A DNA stretch of 18,019 nucleotides. Origin: DATBLZ01 sp036555065. GTDB lineage: Bacteria; Pseudomonadota; Gammaproteobacteria; Steroidobacterales; Rariloculaceae. Positions 1-7,818 of the stretch are shown here, piece after piece. The stretch is from assembly GCA_036555065.1 (NCBI GenBank), contig DATBLZ010000184.1:1-18019 (forward strand). The letters are read 5' to 3'. Each line of letters opens with the position of its first letter. Positions within the stretch are counted from its first letter, which is position 1. Below the pieces are notes generated by a model. That model saw only the letters and a program-made list of their open reading frames with translations, did no database searches and was not told where the DNA came from. The translations under genes and the position numbers were made by a program.

Positions 1-675
1 CGCATCTTCGTCCTGCCGGTCGGGCGAGCAAAGCTCATCGACAACTGGGACGTCATGGGCCTGCGCGGCACCGGCAGCATCGACTACAAGATCGACTCGG
101 TGTTCGTGCCCGAGGAATTCACGCATTTCGCGGTCACGGAAACGCCGAAGCGCGGCGGCAGCCTCTACACGCTCGGGATCATCGGTTTTGCGGCGATCGC
201 GCATGCCGGGTGGGCTTGCGGGATCGGCCGGCGGCTGCTCGATGAGCTCGCGGTCGCAGTTCGTGGCCGCGGCGGGAGCGCCGGTCCGCAGGGCAGCAGT
301 CCGAGCTTTCAGGAAGGATTCGCGAAGGCCGAGGCGACGTACCGCTCGGCGCGCGCGCTTGTCTACGAGGTGTGGCTCGATATCAGCGCGACACTCGCGC
401 GCGGCGCGAAGCTCTCGGTGCGGCAACACACGTTGATGCGTCTCGCGATGGCGAACGTCACGTGGTCGGCGCACGAGGCGGCCCTTTTCGCCTACAAAGC
501 GGGAGGTACTGCGGCCTTGCGGGCGAGCACGCTGCAGCGGCTCTTTCGCGACATGCACGCGGGCACGCAGCACGTGACCTCGGCGCCGCCCGTCTTTCAG
601 GCGGTCGGGCGTGAGCTCGCAGGCCTCGCGGACGGCGAGTCGTGGGTGTTCTTGAACCTCGTCAAGCCCGGCTAA
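1..675 (+). CDS. Acyl-CoA dehydrogenase / flavin-dependent monooxygenase-type protein, C-terminal part
   Basis: The gene enters the window already open; the frame runs from base 1 to the TAA at 673-675, giving the last 224 residues. The motif DNWDVMGLRGTGSIDY, then VFVPEEF, is typical of the middle beta domain of the acyl-CoA dehydrogenase fold, and the remainder is the helical C-terminal domain. The late segment LFRDMHAGTQHVTSAPPVF resembles the type 2 C-terminal domain (Pfam Acyl-CoA_dh_2) found in two-component flavin monooxygenases such as HsaA and DszC, as well as some acyl-CoA dehydrogenases. The protein would bind FAD or reduced flavin in the cytoplasm and either desaturate an acyl-CoA or hydroxylate a ring substrate; which one cannot be decided without the N-terminus. 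No transmembrane segment is seen. The stop codon lies inside the left arm of a REP-like inverted repeat, and the next gene converges on it. Confidence 0.85.
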   Translation, partial: RIFVLPVGRAKLIDNWDVMGLRGTGSIDYKIDSVFVPEEFTHFAVTETPKRGGSLYTLGIIGFAAIAHAGWACGIGRRLLDELAVAVRGRGGSAGPQGSSPSFQEGFAKAEATYRSARALVYEVWLDISATLARGAKLSVRQHTLMRLAMANVTWSAHEAALFAYKAGGTAALRASTLQRLFRDMHAGTQHVTSAPPVFQAVGRELAGLADGESWVFLNLVKPG

Positions 676-769
676 CGCCGCTCCCACAAGGACAGGGGCG
701 CTCCGGCTCAAACATCCGCGTTGCGGAACTCGCCGTCGGCCCCACGTCCTCGTGGGAGCGGCGTTAGCC
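670..769. repeat. REP-like inverted repeat between convergent genes; possible bidirectional terminator
   Basis: The 18-base arm GGCTAACGCCGCTCCCAC (670-687) recurs as its exact reverse complement at 752-769. The arms enclose 64 bases and could form one long stem in the transcript. The left arm overlaps the stop codon of the upstream plus-strand gene, and the right arm ends 7 bases before the stop of the minus-strand esterase. The arm resembles the repeats at 6277-6375 (shared core GGAGCGGC.TTAGCC). The position between two convergent genes suits a bidirectional terminator or mRNA-stabilising REP element. There is no U-tract, so termination is inferred from position and structure only. Confidence 0.75.
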
Positions 770-775
770 GCAGAT

Positions 776-3070
776 TCACTCGGCTTTCTTGAAGAACGGA
801 TTCCCGAACTCGTCTTCAAGGTCGACGAGGAACTTGTTGTTCTCTTGGCAGATGTACTCGGCGAGCTCGGCGCCTTCGGCCCAGGGGATGTCCCAGGCGA
901 CGGTCCACGGCTCGGTATACGCGCCCGGATCGATGATTGTTGCCTCGTAGTGCAGCGTATCGCGATTCGGCCGTGAGAAACGCTCGATCGTGTAGAGCTC
1001 ATCCGTGTGCATGGAGCCGTTGAAATTGAGCCAAGTCTTCTCGTTGAAGCCCGTCGTCTCGACGACGAGCGTGTCGCCTTCGTACCGGCCGACCGAGTAG
1101 CCGAAGTAGGTGGGGTTCAGCTCCTCGCGATTCGGCAGCGGCCGGCCGTCCATGTGAATCTCGCGCCACACGTGCGCACCGCCCTCGAAGATGATGATGA
1201 CGCGGCCGCGATCGCGGTCTTGGATGATCTCGGACGGGTAGGGCGTGCCCATCGACCGCGGCCCGCCGGGCGGCAAGCAGAACCCCTGCGGGTCGTAGGC
1301 CACCTGCGTCGCCTTGTTGTAGTCGTACATGGCCTTGGTCCACGGCAGGAACGGAATGTCTGCGCGCCCGACGAGCTGCGCACCGAAGTCCGTGATCCAT
1401 GGCTGCATCCAGATGCCGTTGCCGCCGAAGTCGACGAGGCCATCCTCGAAACGCGGCGTCGGCGGCAACGTCGCGTCGTGGCCATGGCCGGCCCCGACCG
1501 CAGCGAGTTGCCGCCCGAGGAGTCTGTCGAAGACGCCGAGCCGCCGCTTGCTCGGCAGGCTTTCCGTGCCCGGCGCGGCATCGAGAATCGCGGCGTCGAC
1601 GGCGTCGAGACTCTGGTGCTTCGGCCAAACCGGCAGACCTGCACCGTTGGGATCGCCGGTGCGTGCGAAATTCACCCAATACGACGACACTTGATCGGCG
1701 AGAGCCCGGTCGCTCGCCGATGCCCCGGCGAGCGCCGGGTCGCTGCGGTCCGGGAAGAGCGGCAGCTCGCCGACGTTGTTGAATACATACGGAACCTCGG
1801 ACGCATGCGCCGCCGGGAATGCCGGCTGACCCTCGGCCGCGGGTGGGTTTTGCGTGAAGAAATACACGTACCCGTTCTTGCCCTGCATCCGTTCATACTC
1901 GGCGTAACGGCGCGCAACCCAGAACGTCTGGTCACGGAACGTCTCGGCCGACGCCACGGCGGCTTCCTCGGCCGTGGCATGCGGGTACGCGGCAAGGTAG
2001 TCGTTGGCGAGCTCGCCGAAGCGACCGCGGGCCTGCTGCTCGAACTGCTGCGGCGTCGTCCCGCCCGGCAAGAACGACGCTTCATCCTTGTTCGCGCCGA
2101 AAATCACGTCGACGGGGTTCTGGCGCCCTTCGGCGAACACGATCCCGGGGTCTTCGGGGATCGCCCAGCCGTCGACGATCATGCCGGCGCCTCGGAGCTT
2201 CGCGGCGACGTCGTCGGCCGACATGGCGCGGAGCTCCTGCGCCGTCGAGGCACCCGCTGCAGTCGCGGCCGCGAGCCCGCGTTCCTCGGCCTGCGCCCGC
2301 GTCGTCATGCCCGGCGCGACGCCGCCGCCCATGACGCTTTGCCCGATGGCGCGGTGGAAGAGCCCGGCCGCGCGCGGCGAGGCGATCAGCGAGCCGATCG
2401 CCATCGCGCCGGCTGACTGGCCGAAGATCGTCACATTGCCGGAATCGCCGCCGAAGGCGGCAATGTTCCTCTGGACCCACTCGAGCGACGCGAGCATGTC
2501 GAGGATGCCGTAGTTGCCCGAGAATTCATGTGAGGAATCTGCTGTAAGTGCCGGATGTGTAAAGAAACCGAAGGCGCCGAGGCGGTAGTTCACGGTGACG
2601 ACGACGGCACCTTTCTTCGCCAGCTCCGTGCCGTCATAGAGCGGTACAGAGCCGCTGCCTTCGGTGAACGCGCCGCCGAAGAAATAGACCATTACGGGAC
2701 GCTTCGCGGTCGGGGACTCGGCGGCCGTCCAGACGTTCAAATAGAGGCAGTCCTCGCTGAGCGGTGGGGACCCTTCCATCGCGGCGATGTTGAGACGCCC
2801 TTGGCCGGGCGGCTGGATGCAGACGTTGCCGAATGCGGTCGCGTCGCGGACGCCCTCCCAAGCCGCGACGGGCTGCGGCTCGCGCCAACGCAAGTCGCCG
2901 ATGGGCGGCGCGCCGAACGGCAAGCCCTTGTAGACATGGACCGTGGTATCGGGCACGACGGCCCCGGCCACGAGACCAGTATCGAGCCTGATGGGATCCT
3001 CGAGTCGGTCGCGTGAGCACGCGGTCACGGCCAAGAAACCGGCCGCGCAGTACAGGGCTACGTGTCTCAT
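776..3070 (-). CDS. Lipoprotein carboxylesterase (type B) fused to a C-terminal GHWEGD-family domain
   Basis: The 764-residue protein starts with a lipoprotein signal (VTAC, Cys18), so it is probably anchored in the envelope. Residues about 25-510 are a type B carboxylesterase that hydrolyses carboxylic esters. The nucleophile is Ser219 in FGQSAG, the likely acid is Glu330 in NKDEASF, and the likely histidine is His422 in AHASEVPYVF; SEDCLYLNVW is also family-typical. The oxyanion loop reads FFGGAF instead of the usual HGGGF. Type B esterases usually end near residue 500-550. Here about 225 further residues (about 538-764) form a separate domain containing GRYEGDTLVVETTGFN, ERFSR and DPGAYTEPWT, plus Cys598 and Cys741, matching four other proteins in this window. 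The start ATG shares one base with the stop of the upstream gene (TAATG), indicating translational coupling. The substrate is unknown. Confidence 0.9.
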   Translation of the reverse strand: MRHVALYCAAGFLAVTACSRDRLEDPIRLDTGLVAGAVVPDTTVHVYKGLPFGAPPIGDLRWREPQPVAAWEGVRDATAFGNVCIQPPGQGRLNIAAMEGSPPLSEDCLYLNVWTAAESPTAKRPVMVYFFGGAFTEGSGSVPLYDGTELAKKGAVVVTVNYRLGAFGFFTHPALTADSSHEFSGNYGILDMLASLEWVQRNIAAFGGDSGNVTIFGQSAGAMAIGSLIASPRAAGLFHRAIGQSVMGGGVAPGMTTRAQAEERGLAAATAAGASTAQELRAMSADDVAAKLRGAGMIVDGWAIPEDPGIVFAEGRQNPVDVIFGANKDEASFLPGGTTPQQFEQQARGRFGELANDYLAAYPHATAEEAAVASAETFRDQTFWVARRYAEYERMQGKNGYVYFFTQNPPAAEGQPAFPAAHASEVPYVFNNVGELPLFPDRSDPALAGASASDRALADQVSSYWVNFARTGDPNGAGLPVWPKHQSLDAVDAAILDAAPGTESLPSKRRLGVFDRLLGRQLAAVGAGHGHDATLPPTPRFEDGLVDFGGNGIWMQPWITDFGAQLVGRADIPFLPWTKAMYDYNKATQVAYDPQGFCLPPGGPRSMGTPYPSEIIQDRDRGRVIIIFEGGAHVWREIHMDGRPLPNREELNPTYFGYSVGRYEGDTLVVETTGFNEKTWLNFNGSMHTDELYTIERFSRPNRDTLHYEATIIDPGAYTEPWTVAWDIPWAEGAELAEYICQENNKFLVDLEDEFGNPFFKKAE

Positions 3071-4158
3071 TAGTTAGCCGCCTGTTCAGCTTGCTTGGCG
3101 CGCTCGTAGCGAGACGTCACGATGAAGTTGCGCACGGCCGTGTTGTCCTCGGCGCACGCGTACTCGAAGAATTCGTAGTCGTTCTTGAGGAACATCGGAT
3201 AGCGGGCCGTCCACGGCGCCGTGAGCACTTCGGGATCCTCGACCGTCATCGAGTAGTCGATCTCGGTGGGGCTCACGCGCGTGAGGCGCTCCGTGATCTT
3301 CATGTTCGTCGTCGTCGGCGTATCGCCGCGCGGCGAGCCGGGAATGCCGACGTTGGTCATGCCGCCGAGGCCGTTGAAGTTCGTCGTCTCGACGACGAGC
3401 GTCGCGCCTTCCCAATGGCCGCGGGATTCACCCATCCATTGCTTGATCGCCGGATCGAGCGGCGGCCGACCGTCGACAGGAATGACGCGCGCCTCGTGAA
3501 TCATCTCGAGCTCGATCACGACGAAGCCCGGTGCCTGGTGGATGCGGATGCCGTTGTTGTAATTGAACGGGAACATCGACGGCGGCAGGCCGCGCGTGAT
3601 GCAGCGGTCCCACGTGTCGAAATCCTTGACGCTGTCGAACGGCCGGCCGGAGGTCTCCGTGCTCCAGCTGCTCGAAATTGTTTTGGCGAGCTCCTGACCC
3701 CGCGGCGTCAGCGCCGGAAACTGACCGTTCGGCGGGTCGACGAGCAGCGAGTTGATGCGCAGCGTGTCGGTCGTCTCGGCCCAGTGGCCCATGCCGATTC
3801 GGTTGCTCTTGTCTTCTTCATCGTAGCGAGCATTGCGCCGCGTATCGGTGCGCTCCGCGATGGTTTCGTACTCGGCGTCGGTGTACTCCTGTCGAAGAAT
3901 GAGTGCCTGGTATTCCTCTTCCGTCAAATCCCCACGCTCTGGCAGCCAACCTCCTTCGGACGCAGGTCGCAGGTCTCTCTGGAACGGCGTGCCGATCAAG
4001 TGCTGAATCGGCCAAGTGCCACGAAGATCCGGATCGCCCCATGGGGTTAGCGGCTGCTGGTAGTTGGGCGCGGCGGCTTGAGCGTTTGCCGCGGATGACC
4101 CCGCAGTCAGCGCAATGCCGGATGCGAGGACGCAGAGAGCGAGATTTCGACCATTCAT
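3070..4158 (-). CDS. Secreted GHWEGD-family protein, long form (function unknown)
   Basis: This 362-residue protein has a Sec signal peptide (residues 1 to about 27, ending ANAQ) and is predicted to be periplasmic. I know no named function for the family. Visible landmarks are WGDPDLRGTW near residue 40, SLLVDPPNGQFPALT (137-151), DRCITRG with Cys186, the core GHWEGATLVVETTNFNG (247-263), ITERLTR, DYSMTVEDPEVLTAPWT, and FEYACAEDN with Cys335. Both cysteines recur in all five family members here, suggesting a disulfide. The closest relative in the window is the protein at 14828-15961, which shares DRCITRG and the VDPPxGxxPA segment. The ATG at 4158 is preceded by GGAGG at 6 bases. It is the first gene of an operon with the esterase fusion, whose ATG overlaps this stop codon. 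Confidence 0.85.
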   Translation of the reverse strand: MNGRNLALCVLASGIALTAGSSAANAQAAAPNYQQPLTPWGDPDLRGTWPIQHLIGTPFQRDLRPASEGGWLPERGDLTEEEYQALILRQEYTDAEYETIAERTDTRRNARYDEEDKSNRIGMGHWAETTDTLRINSLLVDPPNGQFPALTPRGQELAKTISSSWSTETSGRPFDSVKDFDTWDRCITRGLPPSMFPFNYNNGIRIHQAPGFVVIELEMIHEARVIPVDGRPPLDPAIKQWMGESRGHWEGATLVVETTNFNGLGGMTNVGIPGSPRGDTPTTTNMKITERLTRVSPTEIDYSMTVEDPEVLTAPWTARYPMFLKNDYEFFEYACAEDNTAVRNFIVTSRYERAKQAEQAAN

Positions 4159-4214
4159 CAGCAGCCTCCGTAGTTGCGCGTTGCGCTGACGGCTCGGGTT
4201 CTACTTATCGAGCG

Positions 4215-4244
4215 AGTATACGCGTTCTCAAATAGCGGTGTATC
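4215..4244 (-). promoter_or_regulatory. Possible sigma70-type promoter for the 4158-776 operon
   Basis: On the minus strand, TATACT (4215-4220) matches the -10 consensus at five of six bases. A weak -35 candidate, GATACA (4239-4244), lies 18 bases upstream. The site is in the 118-base divergent gap between the GHWEGD/esterase operon and the PQQ dehydrogenase gene. No convincing plus-strand promoter was seen in the gap. Prediction by eye only. Confidence 0.3.
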
Positions 4245-4276
4245 GTACGCGGCCATCGAGCGGCACTGGGGGACTC

Positions 4277-6274
4277 ATGAAGGCAAATTCAAATTTCGCG
4301 GGCGCAGCACTCGCGCTTGGCTTGGGTATCGCGGCGCCGGCAGCGTTCGCGCAATCGGGTGCCGCGGCCATGCCCGCAAGCGACTGGTGGACGATCAACC
4401 GTGACCTGGCGACGACGCGTTATTCGCCGCTCCGTGACATCAATACGGACAACGTCGCGCGGCTCGAGCAGTCGTGGACGTACCAGCTCGGCGGCAACTC
4501 GACGGCCGTGCCGATCGTCGTCGCCGGGGTAATGTACGTTCCGAGTCGCGATCGAATCGTCGCGCTCGACGCCGATACGGGCGAGGAGATTTGGGTTCAC
4601 GTGCTCATCGCGGACCCGCCGCCCGCGAACCCGCCGCCGGCGCCTCCCGGTGGACCGGGCGGGCCGGGCGGACCCGGTGGGCCGGGCGGACCCGGTGGAC
4701 CGCCGGGCGGACCAACGGCCTCGACGCGCGGCGTCAGCTATTGGCCCGGAGATTTTGATCATGCGCCGCGGATCTTGTTCACGAGCCGCGCGAATCTGAT
4801 TGCGCTCCATGCCGCGACCGGCACGCCGATCGCGAGCTTCGGCAACAACGGAAAGGTGAATGTCGGCGTGCCCTACGGCGGGACGCCGACTATTTTCCGC
4901 AACGTCGCTATCATCGGCGCCGCGAGCGGCGAGGTGCCGCAGGGTCCCCCCGGGAACCCACGTGCGTTCGACGTCGTTACGGGCGAAAAACTCTGGGAGT
5001 TCTGGACCGTTCCGCGCGCGGGCGAGCCCTACAACGACACGTGGGGCGGCGGCTGGGAGGGGCGCGGCGGCACGAACATGTGGGGATTCGCGGCATCGAT
5101 CGACGCCGAGCGTGGGATCGCCTATTTACCGATCGCGGGCCCCGCGCCGAACTACTACGGCGGCGACCGCCACGGTCCGAACGTATTCGGAAACTCGATC
5201 GTCGCCGTCGATGCCATGACCGGCGAGTACAAGTGGCACTTCCAGACCGTGCATCACGATCTCTGGGACACCGACATGTCGTTCGCCGGCGGACTGTTCG
5301 ACGTCGTGCAGAACGGCGAGCGGCGCCCGGCGATCGCGAACGTCGGCAAGTCGAGCAACTTTTTCGTGTTGAATCGAGTCACCGGCGAGCCGTTGCTTCC
5401 CGTCGAGGAGCGGCCTGTTCCTCAAGGCAACGTCCCCGGCGAGTGGTACTCGCCGACTCAACCGATTCCGGTCAGGCCGCCGCCGCTCTCGCGCGTGAGC
5501 TTCGATCCCGAGAAAGATCTCGTCACGGCCGAGGACACGAGTGAAGCGCACGCGCGTGCGTGCCGCGAATTCATGGAGCGCAGCGGCGGCTACTACAACG
5601 CCGGAGCGTTCACGCCGTTCTTGTACAAGGCGCCGAACGACCCACCGCGATCGACGATCCAGTTCCCCGGCGGCACGGGCGGCGTCAACTGGGGCGGAAC
5701 CGCGGTCGACCCGAACACGGGCATCGTCTTCGCGAACGCCCCCGATACGTCGCTCGTCGGCTGGGTGCAAGACAAAGATCCCAACGTGACCTACAGCTTC
5801 GAGGCCGTGGGCTCGAAACAGCCCTACGACCGCGCGAGCATTCTCGGCGTCGGTCCGTTCTTCTCTTTCACGGCGCCGTTGAGCGGCGAGTACGACGCGG
5901 AAGGGCGGCCCGTCGGGCCTTCGCTCGCATGTCAACGGCCGCCGTGGGCGAAGCTCGTGGCCGTGAACGCCAATACCGGCGAGATCGTTTGGCAGAGCGT
6001 GCTCGGCCTCACGGAGTCGCTGCCCGAAGGCAAGCAGCTCACCGGCAACGCGGGGAGCGCCGGGCCGACGGTGACCGCCGGCGGCTTGGTCTTCGTGGGT
6101 GCTACGCGCGACGAGCGCTTCCGTGCGTTTGCGGCGGCCGACGGCCGCGAGCTTTGGACGGCGCGCCTGGAGACGAACGCCAACGCGAATCCCATGACCT
6201 ATGCGGGACGGAGCGGCAAGCAGAGAGTCGCGATCATCGCCGGCGACAAGGTCGTGACTTTCGCGTTGCCCTAG
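4277..6274 (+). CDS. PQQ-dependent dehydrogenase (quinoprotein, glucose/quinate dehydrogenase-like), periplasmic
   Basis: The start ATG at 4277 follows GGGGGA and opens a Sec signal peptide (cleavage near FAQ, residue 26); the 665-residue product should be periplasmic. It has the eight-bladed propeller pattern of PQQ alcohol/sugar dehydrogenases, with repeated xDAxTGExxW blade motifs (for example ALDADTGEEIW, VDAMTGEYKWHFQ). TVHHDLWDTD is the hallmark of the membrane glucose/quinate dehydrogenase branch. Asp331 and, 27 residues later, Lys358 fall where that branch has its catalytic Asp and PQQ-contacting Lys. There is no N-terminal membrane domain and no CxxCH haem site, so electrons must leave through a separate carrier. 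The protein would oxidise an alcohol or aldose; its substrate is unknown. Residues 113-146 are an unusual Pro/Gly-rich insertion. A second quinoprotein gene lies at 8645-10603; no PQQ synthesis gene is visible. Confidence 0.9.
   Translation: MKANSNFAGAALALGLGIAAPAAFAQSGAAAMPASDWWTINRDLATTRYSPLRDINTDNVARLEQSWTYQLGGNSTAVPIVVAGVMYVPSRDRIVALDADTGEEIWVHVLIADPPPANPPPAPPGGPGGPGGPGGPGGPGGPPGGPTASTRGVSYWPGDFDHAPRILFTSRANLIALHAATGTPIASFGNNGKVNVGVPYGGTPTIFRNVAIIGAASGEVPQGPPGNPRAFDVVTGEKLWEFWTVPRAGEPYNDTWGGGWEGRGGTNMWGFAASIDAERGIAYLPIAGPAPNYYGGDRHGPNVFGNSIVAVDAMTGEYKWHFQTVHHDLWDTDMSFAGGLFDVVQNGERRPAIANVGKSSNFFVLNRVTGEPLLPVEERPVPQGNVPGEWYSPTQPIPVRPPPLSRVSFDPEKDLVTAEDTSEAHARACREFMERSGGYYNAGAFTPFLYKAPNDPPRSTIQFPGGTGGVNWGGTAVDPNTGIVFANAPDTSLVGWVQDKDPNVTYSFEAVGSKQPYDRASILGVGPFFSFTAPLSGEYDAEGRPVGPSLACQRPPWAKLVAVNANTGEIVWQSVLGLTESLPEGKQLTGNAGSAGPTVTAGGLVFVGATRDERFRAFAAADGRELWTARLETNANANPMTYAGRSGKQRVAIIAGDKVVTFALP
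4610..4714 (+). repeat. GC-rich tandem repeat encoding a Pro/Gly-rich, collagen-like insertion
   Basis: The 18-base unit GGGCCGGGCGGACCCGGT occurs twice without change (4661-4678 and 4679-4696), with degenerate copies on both sides. It encodes GGP triplets inside a Pro-rich stretch at residues 113-146 of the PQQ dehydrogenase. The insertion sits between the EIW blade motif and RGVSYW. The second PQQ dehydrogenase goes almost directly from EIWRHANEG to RGMNYW at that point, so the insertion is specific to this gene. Confidence 0.85.
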
Positions 6275-6276
6275 CG

Positions 6277-6375
6277 GTGGGAGCGGCTCGTTAGGTATGG
6301 GGGAGCGGCTTTAGCCGCGACACGTATTCGCTTATCATGAACCCAACAAGCAACTATCGCGGCTAAAGCCGCTCC
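6277..6375. repeat. Cluster of three REP-like palindromic units
   Basis: Three units lie in the 147-base gap after the PQQ dehydrogenase. The first, GTGGGAGCGGCTCGTTAGG (6277-6295), is degenerate. The second, GGAGCGGCTTTAGCCGCGA (6302-6320), is exact to the third, which is inverted (6357-6375). Units two and three are perfect 19-base inverted repeats 36 bases apart, and each contains the smaller palindrome GCGGCT..AGCCGC. The layout matches REP doublets that stabilise or end transcripts. The same core occurs at 670-769. The arrangement also separates the quinoprotein gene from the downstream four-gene run. Confidence 0.8.
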
Positions 6376-6421
6376 TACGGGCGCGTCGGACGCACTCGCA
6401 CGATCAGAAGGGGAGTTTCGA

Positions 6422-7246
6422 ATGGGTAATCGATTCATCGGCGCCGCGGCGACAGCCGCGATCTTTTGCGCGGTATTGCCGGGCTGCCAGCAGGACCAGC
6501 AAGCAGGGCCACCCGCGCGAGCCGAACGAATCGCCGGTCAGCCGAACTTCAACGGCGTGTGGCGCGCGCTCAACTCGGCGAACTGGAATCTCGAAGGGCA
6601 CTCGGCCTCGGCGTTGACCGAGTTTTGGCGGCTCGGCGCGCTCGCGGCGATCCCGGCCGGTCAAAGTGTCGTTCAAGGCAGCGGCAAGATCCCCTATCTG
6701 CCCGAAGCGCTCGCGCAGCGCGACGCGAATCGCGCCGGCTGGCCGAAGGCCGATCCCGAGACGCTGTGCTACTTGCCCGGAATTCCGCGCGCGAACTACA
6801 TGCCGTACGCGTTCCAGATCGTCCAAGGCGGCGGCGACATCCTGTTCGTTTACGAGTATTCGAGCGCGAATAGGCTCGTCGCGATGACCGAGCCCAAGGA
6901 GCCGCCCGTCGACACGTGGATGGGGCAGTCGAACGGCCACTGGGAAGGCGACACGCTCGTCATCGAGAGCTATGGCTTCAATGGCCGTGCTTGGCTCGAC
7001 CGTTCGGGCAACTACTTCACGCCGGCAGCCGTCGTGACCGAGCGCTTGACGCTCGTTGACCCGGATCACATCGACTATCAGGCGACGATCAACGATCCGC
7101 AGACGTTTTCGGAGCCCTGGACGATCCGCATGCCGCTCTATCGCATGATCGAGGACAACGCGCAGATCCTGGAGTTCAAGTGCGTCCCGTTCGCCGAAGA
7201 GTTACTTTACAAAGATCTGGAGCTGCCCCAAGGGTCGGCGCAGTAG
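6422..7246 (+). CDS. GHWEGD-family lipoprotein, short form (function unknown)
   Basis: This 274-residue protein starts at an ATG preceded by AAGGGGAG. The signal ends in the lipobox-like LPGC with Cys22, so it is probably a lipoprotein. Family landmarks are NFNGVWRALNSANWNLE (42-58), CYLPGIPR with Cys116, FQIVQGGGDILF (131-142), NGHWEGDTLVIES (171-183), VVTERLTLVDPDHIDYQATI, and LEFKCVPF with Cys254. It is clearly related along its whole length to the protein at 16445-17251, with identical blocks such as CYLPGIPR and SIPAG/AIPAG. In both places the next gene downstream encodes a DUF6152-like protein. It is the first gene of a likely four-gene run ending at 8648. No enzymatic motif is recognised; a beta-rich envelope protein is a reasonable guess. 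Confidence 0.85.
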   Translation: MGNRFIGAAATAAIFCAVLPGCQQDQQAGPPARAERIAGQPNFNGVWRALNSANWNLEGHSASALTEFWRLGALAAIPAGQSVVQGSGKIPYLPEALAQRDANRAGWPKADPETLCYLPGIPRANYMPYAFQIVQGGGDILFVYEYSSANRLVAMTEPKEPPVDTWMGQSNGHWEGDTLVIESYGFNGRAWLDRSGNYFTPAAVVTERLTLVDPDHIDYQATINDPQTFSEPWTIRMPLYRMIEDNAQILEFKCVPFAEELLYKDLELPQGSAQ

Positions 7247-7327
7247 GTACTATCCGACTGGCCGGCCGGGTCTCGCGGCGGTACACTTAGCACAATTCGA
7301 CGTTTGGGACAGTAGGAGACGTAACCC

Positions 7328-7780
7328 ATGAGAATGAAGCACTTAGGCTTGGTGACGGGAGCAGTTCTCGCAACGGCTGCCGCACTGCCTGCGGGCGCGC
7401 ATCATTCTTTCGGCGCGGAGTTCGACCGTAATGCCCCGGTTCACTTGGAAGGAACCGTGGTGCGCTTCGAGTGGGTCAATCCGCATTCTTGGCTCGTGAT
7501 CGACGTGCCGCAAGCAGACGGCACCGTCACGCAGTGGCGCGTCGAGGGCGGAGCGCCGAGCGCTCTGTTGCGCCGCGGGTGGAATCGCAATTCGCTGCCG
7601 GCCGGCACGAAGGTCATCGTCGACGGCTTCCAGGCCAAGGACGGTGCGCCGCGCGCCAATGCGCGCGACATCGTGTTCCCCGACGGCCGCAGCTTATACA
7701 TCGGGGCTGCGGGCACGGGCGCGCCATACGACGAGACCCGGGAACAGCAAGGGTCTGACGGAGAGCAGAAACCCGAGTAA
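7328..7780 (+). CDS. DUF6152-like secreted protein (copy 1)
   Basis: The 150-residue product starts at an ATG with TAGGAG nine bases upstream and carries a Sec signal peptide ending PAGA. Cleavage after AGA would leave His25-His26 as the first two residues of the mature protein (HHSFGAEFD). It then reads LEGTVVRFEWVNPHSW, with His53, followed by GGAPSALLRRGWNRN and a beta-rich stretch ending in DGRSLYIG. From memory this matches the uncharacterised DUF6152 family of small periplasmic proteins; an OB-like barrel is plausible from the strand pattern. Two other copies lie at 8235-8648 and 15967-16377, and this one is closest to the latter. The tail (GAPYDETREQQGSDGEQ) is hydrophilic and longer than in the other copies. 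The gene follows the GHWEGD lipoprotein by 81 bases. Confidence 0.85.
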   Translation: MRMKHLGLVTGAVLATAAALPAGAHHSFGAEFDRNAPVHLEGTVVRFEWVNPHSWLVIDVPQADGTVTQWRVEGGAPSALLRRGWNRNSLPAGTKVIVDGFQAKDGAPRANARDIVFPDGRSLYIGAAGTGAPYDETREQQGSDGEQKPE

Positions 7781-7788
7781 GCTCGGGT
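7771..7788 (+). other. Short hairpin spanning a stop codon
   Basis: ACCCGAG (7771-7777) pairs with CTCGGGT (7782-7788) around the loop TAAG, which contains the TAA stop of the DUF6152 copy 1 gene. There is no following T-run, so this is not a classic terminator. It might act as a processing or stability element between this gene and the small secreted protein gene. Confidence 0.4.
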
Positions 7789-7818
7789 CAACGAGTGAGC
7801 TCCGTCGGCGGCGCTGAG

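Noticed and set aside
1007..2416. Long open frame on the plus strand (469 codons) opposite the esterase gene
   Set aside because: It is antisense to a clear, full-length esterase/GHWEGD gene. The translation is Arg-rich with no domain, as expected of frames mirrored in GC-rich coding DNA.
7258..7270. GGCCGGCC palindrome in the gap before DUF6152 copy 1
   Set aside because: Very short GC palindrome, expected by chance in this composition; no terminator features.
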